From: JAWOLE01 sp963815655
Lineage (GTDB): Bacteria; Acidobacteriota; Thermoanaerobaculia; UBA5066; Gp7-AA6
Assembly (NCBI GenBank): GCA_963815655.1
Contig: CAWFHK010000001.1
Coordinates: 248,001-312,000, forward strand
DNA length: 64,000 nt
Direction: 5' to 3'
The notes below the pieces were generated by a model. That model was not told the origin of the DNA. It worked only from the letters and a program-made list of their open reading frames with translations, and searched no databases. The translations under genes were made by a program, and so were the position numbers. Below, one piece after another: positions 50,879 to 58,514 of the stretch; position 1 is the first letter of the stretch; every line of letters starts with the position of its first letter.

Positions 50879-52099
50879 TCAACCGCGCGCCGGGCGGGCG
50901 AACACCACGACCGAGCTGTTGCCGCCGAAGGCGAAGGAGTTGGAGATGGCGACGTCCACGCGCGATTCCCGCGACGCGTTGGGCACGTAGTCGAGATCGC
51001 AGGCCGGATCGGCGTTCTCGTAGTGGATCGTCGGCGGAACGAGCTGGTCCCGCAGCGTCAGCACCGTCGCGACGGCCTCGATCGCCCCCGAGGCGCAGAG
51101 GCAATGCCCGATCATGGACTTGATGGAAGAGACGGGGATCTGCCGCGCGCGCTCTCCCAGGGCGGCCTTCAGGGCGGCCGTCTCGGCCGAGTCGTTCTGG
51201 GGCGTGGCCGTGCCGTGCGCGTTGACGTAATCCACGTCCTCGGCGTTGACGCCGGCGAAGGCGAGCGCGGCGCGGATCGTCCGGCCCCCGGCGGCCCCGG
51301 AAGGGTCGGGAGCGGTCATGTGGAAGGCGTCGGAGGTCACGCCGTAACCGAGGAACTCCGCGAGGACCGGCGCGCCCCGCCGCCGCGCCCGCTCTAATTC
51401 CTCGAAGACGAGAATCCCCGCCGCTTCGCCGATGGAGAGGCCCTTGCGCTCGCGGTCGAAGGGGCGGCAGGGGGCGGGATCCACGGAGCGCAGGGAGTTG
51501 AAGCCGCCGTACGTCAGCCGGGCGAGCACGTCCGAGCCTCCGGTCAGGACGACGTCCGCCCATCCCGCCGCGATGGCGTCGTGCGCGTATCCCAGGGCGT
51601 TGGCCGAGGAGGAGCAGGCCGTCGTGATCGTGGACTTGATCCCCTCGAGGCGGAAGTGCTGGGCCACGCGGTCGGTGATCGCGTCGGGCATGTGGTTCAA
51701 GACCCGCGAGGGGCGCGCCGGCTCGCCGCGCAGGTGGCGTCCGAAGAAGTCCTCGGAGTCGAGGAGCCCCGAGGTCCCGCCCCCGAGGATGACGCCCACC
51801 CGCGTCGGGTCCTCCCGGGAGAGGTCGAGGCCCGACTGGGCGACGGCCTCCGCGGCCGCGCACAGTCCCATGCGGTCCGCGCGCGACATGCGCCGCTTCT
51901 CCCGCGCGGTCAGGAATGCGTCCGGAATCTGCCGGACCTCCGCGGCCGTCTGCGTCCGGTAGGGCGAGGCGTCGAAGAGCGAGACCGGCCCGATCCCGCA
52001 CTTCCCGTCGAGGAGGCCCCTCCAGAACTCCTCGGCGTTGCCGCCGATGGACGTGACCGCGCCGATCCCGGTCACGACGACGCGCCGCTCCTTGCTCAT
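50879..52099 (-). CDS. Beta-ketoacyl synthase (FabF-like, KS-alpha)
   Basis: 406 residues. The active-site Cys is in STITTACSSSANALGYAHDA, and both histidines are present in VNAHGTATPQNDSAE and KSMIGHCLCASGAIEAVA, so the Claisen condensation site is intact. FabF-like length and the first KS domain (VVVTGIGAVTSIGGNAEEFW) fit the condensing enzymes of fatty acid, polyene or aromatic polyketide synthesis. It is upstream of the dead KS-beta with 56 bases between. No acyl carrier protein or ketoreductase is adjacent. Confidence 0.92.
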   Translation of the reverse strand: MSKERRVVVTGIGAVTSIGGNAEEFWRGLLDGKCGIGPVSLFDASPYRTQTAAEVRQIPDAFLTAREKRRMSRADRMGLCAAAEAVAQSGLDLSREDPTRVGVILGGGTSGLLDSEDFFGRHLRGEPARPSRVLNHMPDAITDRVAQHFRLEGIKSTITTACSSSANALGYAHDAIAAGWADVVLTGGSDVLARLTYGGFNSLRSVDPAPCRPFDRERKGLSIGEAAGILVFEELERARRRGAPVLAEFLGYGVTSDAFHMTAPDPSGAAGGRTIRAALAFAGVNAEDVDYVNAHGTATPQNDSAETAALKAALGERARQIPVSSIKSMIGHCLCASGAIEAVATVLTLRDQLVPPTIHYENADPACDLDYVPNASRESRVDVAISNSFAFGGNSSVVVFARPARG

Positions 52100-52129
52100 G
52101 AGGCGAGCATTCTGACATGGAGACCGGGA

Positions 52130-52215
52130 GCCGTAAAACGCAAGACGTAAGGGCGTGAAACGTGGCCGGGCGGGCCCTTCTCCGTCTCACGTTTCACGTC
52201 TAACGATTTACGGCC
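52130..52215. repeat. 7-bp inverted tandem array (h), unit related to ACGTTTC
   Basis: Arm one (52133-52165) is GTAAAAC, GCAAGAC, GTAAGGG, CGTGAAAC, GTGG; arm two (52186-52215) is TCTCACGTTTCACGTCTAAC, then GATTTACGG. The arms are complementary in register (GTGAAACGTG against CACGTTTCAC; CCGTAAA against TTTACGG). It lies in the divergent gap between the KS-alpha and dCMP deaminase genes. Confidence 0.68.
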
Positions 52216-52234
52216 TTCGGGCATAATCAGACGG

Positions 52235-52666
52235 ATGCCCGATCGCGTGGACTGGCACACCTACTTCATGAACATCGCGCGCCAGGTGGCGACGCGCGCG
52301 ACCTGTCCCCGCAAGCACGTCGGCGCGGTCATCGCCCGCGACCGGACCATCCTCTCCACCGGCTACAATGGATCGGCGCGGGGACTCCCGCACTGCGAAG
52401 ACGTCGGGTGCGTCATCGAGGACGGCCACTGCGTCTCGGCCGTGCACGCGGAGGCGAACGCGATCATCCAGGCCGCGCGCAACGGCATGTCCGTCGCGGG
52501 AGCGGAGCTCTACACGACGGCGAGCCCCTGCTGGCCCTGCTTCAAGCTGATCGCCAACGCGGGGATCTCCCGCGTCTATTACGGCGAGTTCTACCGCGAC
52601 GAGAAGTCCCTGGCCGTGGCGAAGCAGGCCGGCATCGAGCTCATCGACCTGGGAAAGCCGCAGTGA
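52235..52666 (+). CDS. dCMP deaminase family protein (ComE-like)
   Basis: 143 residues. Zinc-dependent cytidine/dCMP deaminase motifs are intact: CVSAVHAEANAIIQAARNG (His and catalytic Glu) and TASPCWPCFKLIANAGI (PCxxC). The N-terminal TCPRKHVGAVIARDRTILST fits dCMP deaminases. It would convert dCMP to dUMP for thymidylate synthesis. The stop codon lies within the first heptamer of array (i). Confidence 0.9.
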   Translation: MPDRVDWHTYFMNIARQVATRATCPRKHVGAVIARDRTILSTGYNGSARGLPHCEDVGCVIEDGHCVSAVHAEANAIIQAARNGMSVAGAELYTTASPCWPCFKLIANAGISRVYYGEFYRDEKSLAVAKQAGIELIDLGKPQ

Positions 52667-52764
52667 ATTGTGAGTTGTGAATTGTGAATCGAGAAAGCCC
52701 GGAGCTTCCGTAAATCACAACTCACAACTCACAACTCACAACTCACAACGCACAACTCACAACT
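52663..52764. repeat. Large 7-bp inverted tandem array (i), units GTGAATT and ACTCACA
   Basis: Arm one (52663-52690) is GTGAATT, GTGAGTT, GTGAATT, GTGAATC. Arm two (52713-52761) is AATCACA, four ACTCACA, ACGCACA, ACTCACA and a final ACT. The arms are complementary across a 22-base loop (GAGAAAGCCCGGAGCTTCCG). The dCMP deaminase stop TGA and the PilZ response-regulator stop TAG (reverse strand) both fall in the array, so it exactly fills the space between convergent genes. Confidence 0.85.
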
Positions 52765-53446
52765 AGGTCTTCTGGTGTTCCAGCAGCTGCAGGCACTCTT
52801 CCAGGTGGGCGCGCGAGCCGGCGGTGATGCGGAAGAACCGGCAGCCGAGGCCGCGGTCCGGGTCGGGCCCCATCCGGACGACGAGGGCTTCGGCCACGAC
52901 GGTGCGGCCGGGCGATTCTCCCGGAACGTCGAAGGAGACCTCGACTCGCGCTCCGACCGGCTGCCGCACGGTCGTGCGGATGAAGAACCCGCCGCGGGAG
53001 AGATCGCGCAGCGTTCCGGCGTGCTGCACGCCGTCGCGCCAGAAGGTCACCGACCATCCGGCGGCGGCCCGCTCGTCGTCGCGAGGGAAAAGCCTCAGGT
53101 GCCTGCGTATGGTGTCGAAGATGACCGCCTCGTCGAGGGGCTTGGCAAGACACTCGTCCGCCCCGGCTCGCCGCGCGTCCTCGGCGGCGCCCGGCTGGTC
53201 CGACAGGACCACGACCGGCGTGCGGGAGAAATGAGTGTCCGCCTTGATCACGCGGCAGACGTCGAATCCGGTCATTCCCTTCAGCTCCGCGTCGAGGAAG
53301 ACCAGGTCGGGCCGCTCCCGCCGGACGACCCCGAGCGCGTCGCCGCCGCTTCCGGCCGAGAAGAGGTGACAGTGAGTGCGTCGCTCGATCTTCTCGGCGA
53401 TTCCCCGGAAGAGTCCGGAGTCGTCAACGAGGAGTATGGATGGCAT
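52763..53446 (-). CDS. Response regulator with C-terminal PilZ domain
   Basis: 227 residues from the ATG at 53446. Receiver domain: ILLVDDSGLF, phosphoacceptor Asp in LVFLDAELKGMTGFDV, and ECLAKPLDE. The C-terminal 100 residues are PilZ-like (RDDERAAAGWSVTFWRDGVQ, HAGTLRDLSRGGFFIRTTV, GLGCRFFRIT), though the RxxxR c-di-GMP motif is not clear; DLSRGGFFI matches the D/NxSxxG motif. A minus-strand TATAAT lies at 53460-53465. It probably links phosphorylation to c-di-GMP-type output. Confidence 0.82.
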   Translation of the reverse strand: MPSILLVDDSGLFRGIAEKIERRTHCHLFSAGSGGDALGVVRRERPDLVFLDAELKGMTGFDVCRVIKADTHFSRTPVVVLSDQPGAAEDARRAGADECLAKPLDEAVIFDTIRRHLRLFPRDDERAAAGWSVTFWRDGVQHAGTLRDLSRGGFFIRTTVRQPVGARVEVSFDVPGESPGRTVVAEALVVRMGPDPDRGLGCRFFRITAGSRAHLEECLQLLEHQKT

Positions 53447-53459
53447 CGGGTGCTCAACG

Positions 53460-53465
53460 ATTATA
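53460..53465 (-). promoter_or_regulatory. Candidate -10 box of the PilZ response regulator
   Basis: TATAAT on the minus strand is 14 bases from the start codon, implying a very short or leaderless 5' end. No good -35 box was found. Confidence 0.35.
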
Positions 53466-53511
53466 CGGGCCTTCCGGGAGCGGGACCGGGCGCGGGCGCG
53501 GCCGGCGCCTC

Positions 53512-54228
53512 CTACCTTCTCGGCCGGAGGACGACGTCGCCGTGCAACACGCGGGGAGGCGAGGTCAGGACCTCCATCAGGGCATGGACGGCGTCCTCGG
53601 TCCGGAGCATGCGCGGCCGCTCGAGCGTCGGACGGAACCGGTCGAAGAAGGGCGTGTCGATGGAACCGGCGCAGAGAGTCGTCACGCGAACGCCGGCCGG
53701 CTGGAGCTCCTGGGCGAGGGCCCGGGAAAACGCCACCAGGCCGGCCTTGGCGGCGCAATAGACCGTTCCCTCCGGGAAGCTCTCCAGCCCCGCGATCGAG
53801 GCGATGTTGACGATGTCCGAGGGGGCGGCGCGGACGAGCGCCGGGAGGGCCGCCTGGGTCAGGTAGATCGCGGCGGACAGGTCCGTCTCGAGCATCTCGG
53901 CGATCTGGCCTCGCTTCAATTCCGCGAGCGGCGCCCGGTAGCCCAGCCCCGCGTTGTTGACGAGGACGTCGAGCTTCTTGAAGCGGGCGAGCGCGACGTC
54001 CACGAGGTCGTAGAGCGCCGGCACGACGCGCACGTCGGCAACGTGGTAGGCCGCGTCGCCGCCCGCCTTCGCGATCTCGTCGACGGCCCGGCGCAGCTCC
54101 TCTTCCCGGCGCGCCACGAGCAGGACGCTCGCCCCCGCTTTCGCGAGCGCGATCGAGAACGCGCGTCCCTGACCGGACGATGCGCCCGTGACCAGCGCGA
54201 CCCTGCCCTGGAGTGACCGCTCTCGCAT
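53512..54228 (-). CDS. Short-chain dehydrogenase/reductase
   Basis: 238 residues. Classical SDR motifs: cofactor site VALVTGASSGQGRAFSIALA (TGxxxGxG), NNAG in VLVNNAGLGYRA, catalytic YxxxK in GTVYCAAKAGLVAFSRALA with Ser in IVNIASIAGLESF. It may act on an acyl chain or small ketone; no substrate is evident. Divergent from the DUF457 gene, with array (j) between. Confidence 0.88.
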   Translation of the reverse strand: MRERSLQGRVALVTGASSGQGRAFSIALAKAGASVLLVARREEELRRAVDEIAKAGGDAAYHVADVRVVPALYDLVDVALARFKKLDVLVNNAGLGYRAPLAELKRGQIAEMLETDLSAAIYLTQAALPALVRAAPSDIVNIASIAGLESFPEGTVYCAAKAGLVAFSRALAQELQPAGVRVTTLCAGSIDTPFFDRFRPTLERPRMLRTEDAVHALMEVLTSPPRVLHGDVVLRPRR

Positions 54229-54235
54229 CGAGACA

Positions 54236-54337
54236 AGCTATCAGCTATCAGCTATCAGCTATCAGCTGTCAGCCAGGCCTCGTTGACTCCGGACCGCTGA
54301 GAGCTGAGAGCTGAGAGCTGAAAGCTGAAAGCTATCA
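54236..54337. repeat. 7-bp tandem array (j), units AGCTATC and GCTGAGA
   Basis: Arm one (54236-54270) is four AGCTATC and one AGCTGTC; arm two (54296-54337) is three GCTGAGA, two GCTGAAA and GCTATCA. Pairing of the arms is imperfect but extensive. It fills the divergent gap between the SDR and DUF457 genes, ending 7 bases before the DUF457 start. Confidence 0.75.
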
Positions 54338-54344
54338 TCGCGGC

Positions 54345-55409
54345 ATGGACACGATCACCCACGGCATCGTCGGCTCGGTGCTGACCCGGACTCTGACGCG
54401 GCGGCCGGCCCGCCTCGCCCTGCTGGCCGGGGTCGTCGCCGGGATGTTCCCGGACTGCGACTTCCTGTTCACGCCGGACCGCCTGAGCTACCTGCGCAAC
54501 CACCGCGGCTGGACGCATTCCTTCGTCGCGATGCCTCTCTTCGCCCTGGCCCTCGCGCTGATCGGCCGGCTCGCCTTCCGCCGCGCCCGGCTGCCGGATC
54601 TCTGGCTCTTCTGCGCCGTGGGGATCACGAGCCACATTCTCCTCGACTGGATCACGTCCTTCGGCACGATGTTCTTCGTCCCGATCTCGCGGACCCGTTA
54701 CTCGCTCGACTGGGTCTTCATCCTGGATCCGTTCCTGACCGGCGTCGCCGCGGTCTCGCTCGGCGCCGCGCTCCTGCGCCGCGGAACGGGCAGGAAGATC
54801 GCGGCGGCCGGCGGCCTGCTGGTCTGCGCCTACGTCGCCTTCTGCGCCGGTCAGCACGGCAGGGCGCTCGCCGCCTGGCGGAGGATCGACGGACCGATCT
54901 CCGGCGCGCGCGTCGCCGTGCTTCCCCAGTTTCTCTCTCCTTTTCGCTGGCTCGGCCTGAGCGACCGCCCCGGAGAGCTGCACGCGGCGTTCTTCGATAT
55001 CGGGCCCTTCGCGCGCGGCGTCGCCGATCCCCGCCCGCCCGAGAGGTACTCCGAAATCCTCTCGAGCCTCTCGGACTTCTATCCTCCTCCCCGGCGCGCG
55101 GTCGTGCTCCGATTCGTGAAGCCGGGGGAGAGTCGGCTCCTGGCCGCGGCGCGGGCGCTTCCGGACGTCAAGACATACCTGGCCTTCGCGCGCTTTCCGC
55201 TGGCGACCGTGGACTCGCAGCCCGACGGCTCCACCGCCATCACCTGGGAGGACCTGCGGTTTCTCCCGTGGTTCTCGGGTCCCTGGCAGAGGGACAGCAA
55301 GACCGGCGTTCGGAGGCAGCCCTTCCTCTATCGCGTGCGGCTAGACGCCGCCGGCCGGGTCCTGGACCGGGGCTTCGTCGCGACCTCGCGATTCGGCAAG
55401 GGGCGATGA
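54345..55409 (+). CDS. Membrane-bound metal-dependent hydrolase, YdjM/DUF457 family
   Basis: 354 residues. The N-terminal membrane domain has the family's histidine/aspartate pattern: MDTITHGIVGSVLTRTL, GMFPDCDFLFTPDRLSYLRN, NHRGWTHSFVAMPLFA and GITSHILLDWITSFGT. About five membrane segments lie in the first 190 residues, followed by a 160-residue soluble C-terminal region. Its last 69 bases overlap the convergent membrane-protein gene. Function is poorly known. Confidence 0.82.
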   Translation: MDTITHGIVGSVLTRTLTRRPARLALLAGVVAGMFPDCDFLFTPDRLSYLRNHRGWTHSFVAMPLFALALALIGRLAFRRARLPDLWLFCAVGITSHILLDWITSFGTMFFVPISRTRYSLDWVFILDPFLTGVAAVSLGAALLRRGTGRKIAAAGGLLVCAYVAFCAGQHGRALAAWRRIDGPISGARVAVLPQFLSPFRWLGLSDRPGELHAAFFDIGPFARGVADPRPPERYSEILSSLSDFYPPPRRAVVLRFVKPGESRLLAAARALPDVKTYLAFARFPLATVDSQPDGSTAITWEDLRFLPWFSGPWQRDSKTGVRRQPFLYRVRLDAAGRVLDRGFVATSRFGKGR

Positions 55410-56396
55410 GTCCGCCGCCGGCGGCGCGGGCTCGGGGCCGTAGGAATATTCCGGAGACGGGGCGCGCGTCAGGGCCTCGGAGACGCCGGCGTAGTAGCCC
55501 ACCTTGACGAAGAGCCGGACGAGGACGAAGACCTGCTGCGTCAGGATGAGCGGCACGAGCGCGAACCGGGCCTCTCCGCCGGCGGACGGATCGAGCCAGA
55601 GCCAGACGAGATAGAGGGCGGCAGTCAGGAGCGCGTAGGACACGAGGACCCCCGAGAGCCGCCCCGGCCGGCCGAGGGCGCTCGCGATGCCGGCGAAGAA
55701 GCGGGAGATGGGGGGCAGGTCCGGGCGCGCGACCCAGACGGCGCGGACCGAGTCCGCGACGAGCTTGATCGCCGCGAGCGCCAGCAGGAGCGCGAAGACC
55801 CGCAGGGCCGTGACGGCGAGGGCCTTTCCTTCGCTGTCGAGGTTCGCCACGCGCTCCCGCAGCGCCTGGCCCGTCTCGAGGTAGATCCACCGGTAGGCCG
55901 CTCCCGCCGCGGCGAGGGCGGCCAGAGTGAAGACGAGGAAAGCGGGGAAGCGTCGCATCCCCTCGCGGCCGAAGGTCAGGAGCGAGGCCTTCGGCTCCCG
56001 CAGCGTCCCGAAGACCCCGCCCAGCGCGAAGGCGTGGAGGACGACCGCGAGGAACCCGAGGGAGACCGCGGTGGCGCCGATGCCGCGCAGCCCCGCCAGT
56101 TGCGAGGACTTCACTCCCTCGGGCGTCAGGAGGCCGGCCGTCAGATCGCCGAAGTTGCCGAAGAGATCCGGGTGCTCGCGCTGGACGGTCGCCCACCACC
56201 CGGATTCGGGGTTCGCCACCATGCGGCTGCCGGCAACGGAGTTGTCGAGGTCGTCGTGGAGGAAGTTGGAGATCGGCAGGATCAGGACCGCGGTGAGGAG
56301 AAGCTGGATGAGCCAGAGAGACACGGCGAGGGACGGCTTCGAGAGCGAGAGCGCCAGGCCGCGCAGGAAACAGGCGAGGGCGTGCCGCTCGGTCAC
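55341..56396 (-). CDS. Multi-spanning membrane protein, unknown function
   Basis: 351 residues from a GTG overlapping the M1 peptidase stop (GTGA). About six hydrophobic segments (SLAVSLWLIQLLLTAVLILP; ATAVSLGFLAVVLHAFALGG; FPAFLVFTLAALAAAGAAYR; ALRVFALLLALAAIKLVADS; GVLVSYALLTAALYLVWLWL; LVPLILTQQVFVLVRLFVKV). The C-terminal 45 residues are Pro/Ala/Glu-rich and cytosolic-looking. No family is recognised. Its 3' end overlaps the opposite-strand DUF457 gene by 69 bases. Confidence 0.72.
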   Translation of the reverse strand: MTERHALACFLRGLALSLSKPSLAVSLWLIQLLLTAVLILPISNFLHDDLDNSVAGSRMVANPESGWWATVQREHPDLFGNFGDLTAGLLTPEGVKSSQLAGLRGIGATAVSLGFLAVVLHAFALGGVFGTLREPKASLLTFGREGMRRFPAFLVFTLAALAAAGAAYRWIYLETGQALRERVANLDSEGKALAVTALRVFALLLALAAIKLVADSVRAVWVARPDLPPISRFFAGIASALGRPGRLSGVLVSYALLTAALYLVWLWLDPSAGGEARFALVPLILTQQVFVLVRLFVKVGYYAGVSEALTRAPSPEYSYGPEPAPPAADSSPLAESRGRDEAPVQDPAGGV

Positions 56397-58381
56397 CAGG
56401 CCACCGTCAGGAAGTCGAGGAGGTTCTGCACCCAGAAGACCGCCCGGGAAGTCCAGCGCGCCGCCGCGCGCGCGTCTCCTTCGACGCGGCGCCCGTTGTT
56501 GAAGCGGTCGGAGTCGAGCAGGATCTTCTCGTCCGGGTCCACGATCGCTTCGAGGAGCTTCGGTCCCTGCGAGACGGTCAGCCGCGTCCAGCGGGCCTCC
56601 CCGTCCCACGACGCCCGGTGGGTCTTTCCCCCCTCGAAGCGCAGGAGGATGTCGACGGGAAGGGCCGCGCCGCCGCGCCGCGTCACGGTCACGACGCTGT
56701 CGTAGCCGCGCGCCTTCGCGAGCTCGGGCGGCGGGCCCTCCGCGAGCCTCCCGTCCTTCTCGAAGAGTCCCTTCGGGGGCTTCGCGGGCGCGCTCGTCGC
56801 TTCCTCGACGGCGTAGTCCACGTCGTCGGAGGAGAAGAACGTGCGGTCGAAGTACCAGGTCCAGTCCCGCCCCGCGGTGTCGTTGACGGCGGCGATGAAG
56901 TCCCGGATCGTCGGATGCCGGAACCGCCAGCGGTCCGCGTAGAGGCGCAGAGCGCGGTCCATGACGTTGCCCGTGAGCAGGCGCTCGAGCGTCGCGAGCG
57001 CGAGGGCGGTGTGGGAGTAGCTCATGGCGACGTAGGCGCGGCGGTCGCGGTACTTCCAGCTCTCCGTGGCGTGGATGTCGCGCGTGGCCTCGGCGAAGTA
57101 GCGCCGGTTGGCGTCCACGGGGTAGCGGGAGTCGATGCCCAGCGGAAAGCGGAGGCCGAAGATCGAAAGGAACTCGTGGTTCGGGCCGTAGTTCGCCGCC
57201 AGCACGCGGTCCGTCATGTACGTGTTGAACCCCTCGTCGAGGTACGGCTCCTCGAACTCGTTGGACGCGAGGAGGCCGTAGAAGAACTGGTGGCCGAACT
57301 CGTGGATCGTGACCTCCTCGGGGCTGTGCACGGCGGCCGGCGGGGAAATCGACGTGCCCGCGGTGATGAAGGTCGGATACTCCATGCCGCCGGCGGCGCG
57401 CGCGCCCCAGGGCGGATCCACGATCGTCAGCGTGTCGTAGGGATACGCCCCGAGGACCCTCCCGTAGCCGGAGATCCCCGCGCGCACGGCTCGCAGGTGG
57501 CGCTCGGCCTGGCCCGAGTGCTCGGGCTGGAGCAGGAGAGTCAGGTCCACGTCGTGGAGCCCCGCCTCGTGGAACTTGTCCCGCACCACGACGTAGGCGG
57601 GGTCGGCCGTCCACGCGAAGTCGTGCACGCTCGCCTGCCGGAACCGGTAGACGACGCGGTCGCCCGAGGTCGAGGCGCGCTCTTCGACCTGGCGGCCGGT
57701 GGCGCCCACCCTTCCCTTGTAGGCCGCGGGCACGTCGATGGAGACGTCGTAGTTCCCGAAGTCGGAAAAGAACTCGCTCGTGTCGTGGAACTGGTGGCAG
57801 TTCCAGCCCGAGTCCTGGAAGACCCCCACCTTGGGAAACCATTGCGCGACGAGGTAGAAGTCCCCCTTGTAGCCGGTGCGGCGGGCGACGCGCGGCAGCC
57901 TCGAGCGGAAATCGATCGCGACGCTGATGGTCTCGCCGGGCGCGACGGGCCGGGGCAGTCGGACCTCGGCGACCGTCCGGTCGTCCGGGTTCCCATCGTC
58001 GGGGGAGATGAAGGAGAGCGTCGGAAGCAGATCCGTGTTGTCCTGCAGCGTCATCCGCAGGAGCTCGAGCGATCCCCACGATTCGGGCATCGGTCGGCCG
58101 TAGCGCCCTTCGCCCCGTGACTCCTTCCAGAAGGTCGAGCGCGTGTTGCGGAAGGCGTTCAGGTAGAGGTGGAACTGCAGCGTCCGGGCGGGCCGCGCGG
58201 TCCGGTTCGTCCAGGTCAGGAGCTCCGTTGCCTCGATCGTCTTCTTCCCGGTGTCGAGGCGGCAGGTGATCTCGTACGAGGCGATCGGCGGCGTCAGGCC
58301 TTCCGCCTGCGCGAGCATCAGCGCCGGCAGCGCCAGGGCGGCGAGCAGGCCGCCGAGGATTCGTGCCCGTCGCCGCGGCAC
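56393..58381 (-). CDS. M1 family metallopeptidase
   Basis: About 662 residues if started at the GTG at 58381, which gives a signal peptide (RARILGGLLAALALPALMLA); longer starts would reach into the ligA promoter. Aminopeptidase-N features: an N-terminal beta-domain (LDTGKKTIEATELLTWTNRT), GGMEYPTFI in place of GAMEN, and the zinc motif TIHEFGHQFFYGLLASNEFE with the third ligand in EEPYLDEGFNTY. All catalytic residues are present. It would be exported and cleave N-terminal residues in the periplasm. Coupled to the downstream membrane-protein gene. Confidence 0.85.
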   Translation of the reverse strand: MPRRRARILGGLLAALALPALMLAQAEGLTPPIASYEITCRLDTGKKTIEATELLTWTNRTARPARTLQFHLYLNAFRNTRSTFWKESRGEGRYGRPMPESWGSLELLRMTLQDNTDLLPTLSFISPDDGNPDDRTVAEVRLPRPVAPGETISVAIDFRSRLPRVARRTGYKGDFYLVAQWFPKVGVFQDSGWNCHQFHDTSEFFSDFGNYDVSIDVPAAYKGRVGATGRQVEERASTSGDRVVYRFRQASVHDFAWTADPAYVVVRDKFHEAGLHDVDLTLLLQPEHSGQAERHLRAVRAGISGYGRVLGAYPYDTLTIVDPPWGARAAGGMEYPTFITAGTSISPPAAVHSPEEVTIHEFGHQFFYGLLASNEFEEPYLDEGFNTYMTDRVLAANYGPNHEFLSIFGLRFPLGIDSRYPVDANRRYFAEATRDIHATESWKYRDRRAYVAMSYSHTALALATLERLLTGNVMDRALRLYADRWRFRHPTIRDFIAAVNDTAGRDWTWYFDRTFFSSDDVDYAVEEATSAPAKPPKGLFEKDGRLAEGPPPELAKARGYDSVVTVTRRGGAALPVDILLRFEGGKTHRASWDGEARWTRLTVSQGPKLLEAIVDPDEKILLDSDRFNNGRRVEGDARAAARWTSRAVFWVQNLLDFLTVAW

Positions 58382-58514
58382 GCGAAACCGGATGGGCGAA
58401 GCTCCCGATCGGCCCACGGCGCCGGCCCCGGTTTCAACTCTCTCGGCCGGCGTTCGCGAGGCGAACACTCTCGGCCGAAAGCCCCTTTGCCGACAGCATT
58501 CGCGGCACTGTAGC

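Noticed and set aside
52663..54337. Tandem arrays as CRISPR
   Set aside because: Units are 7 bp with no spacers, in two inverted arms, and no cas genes are present.
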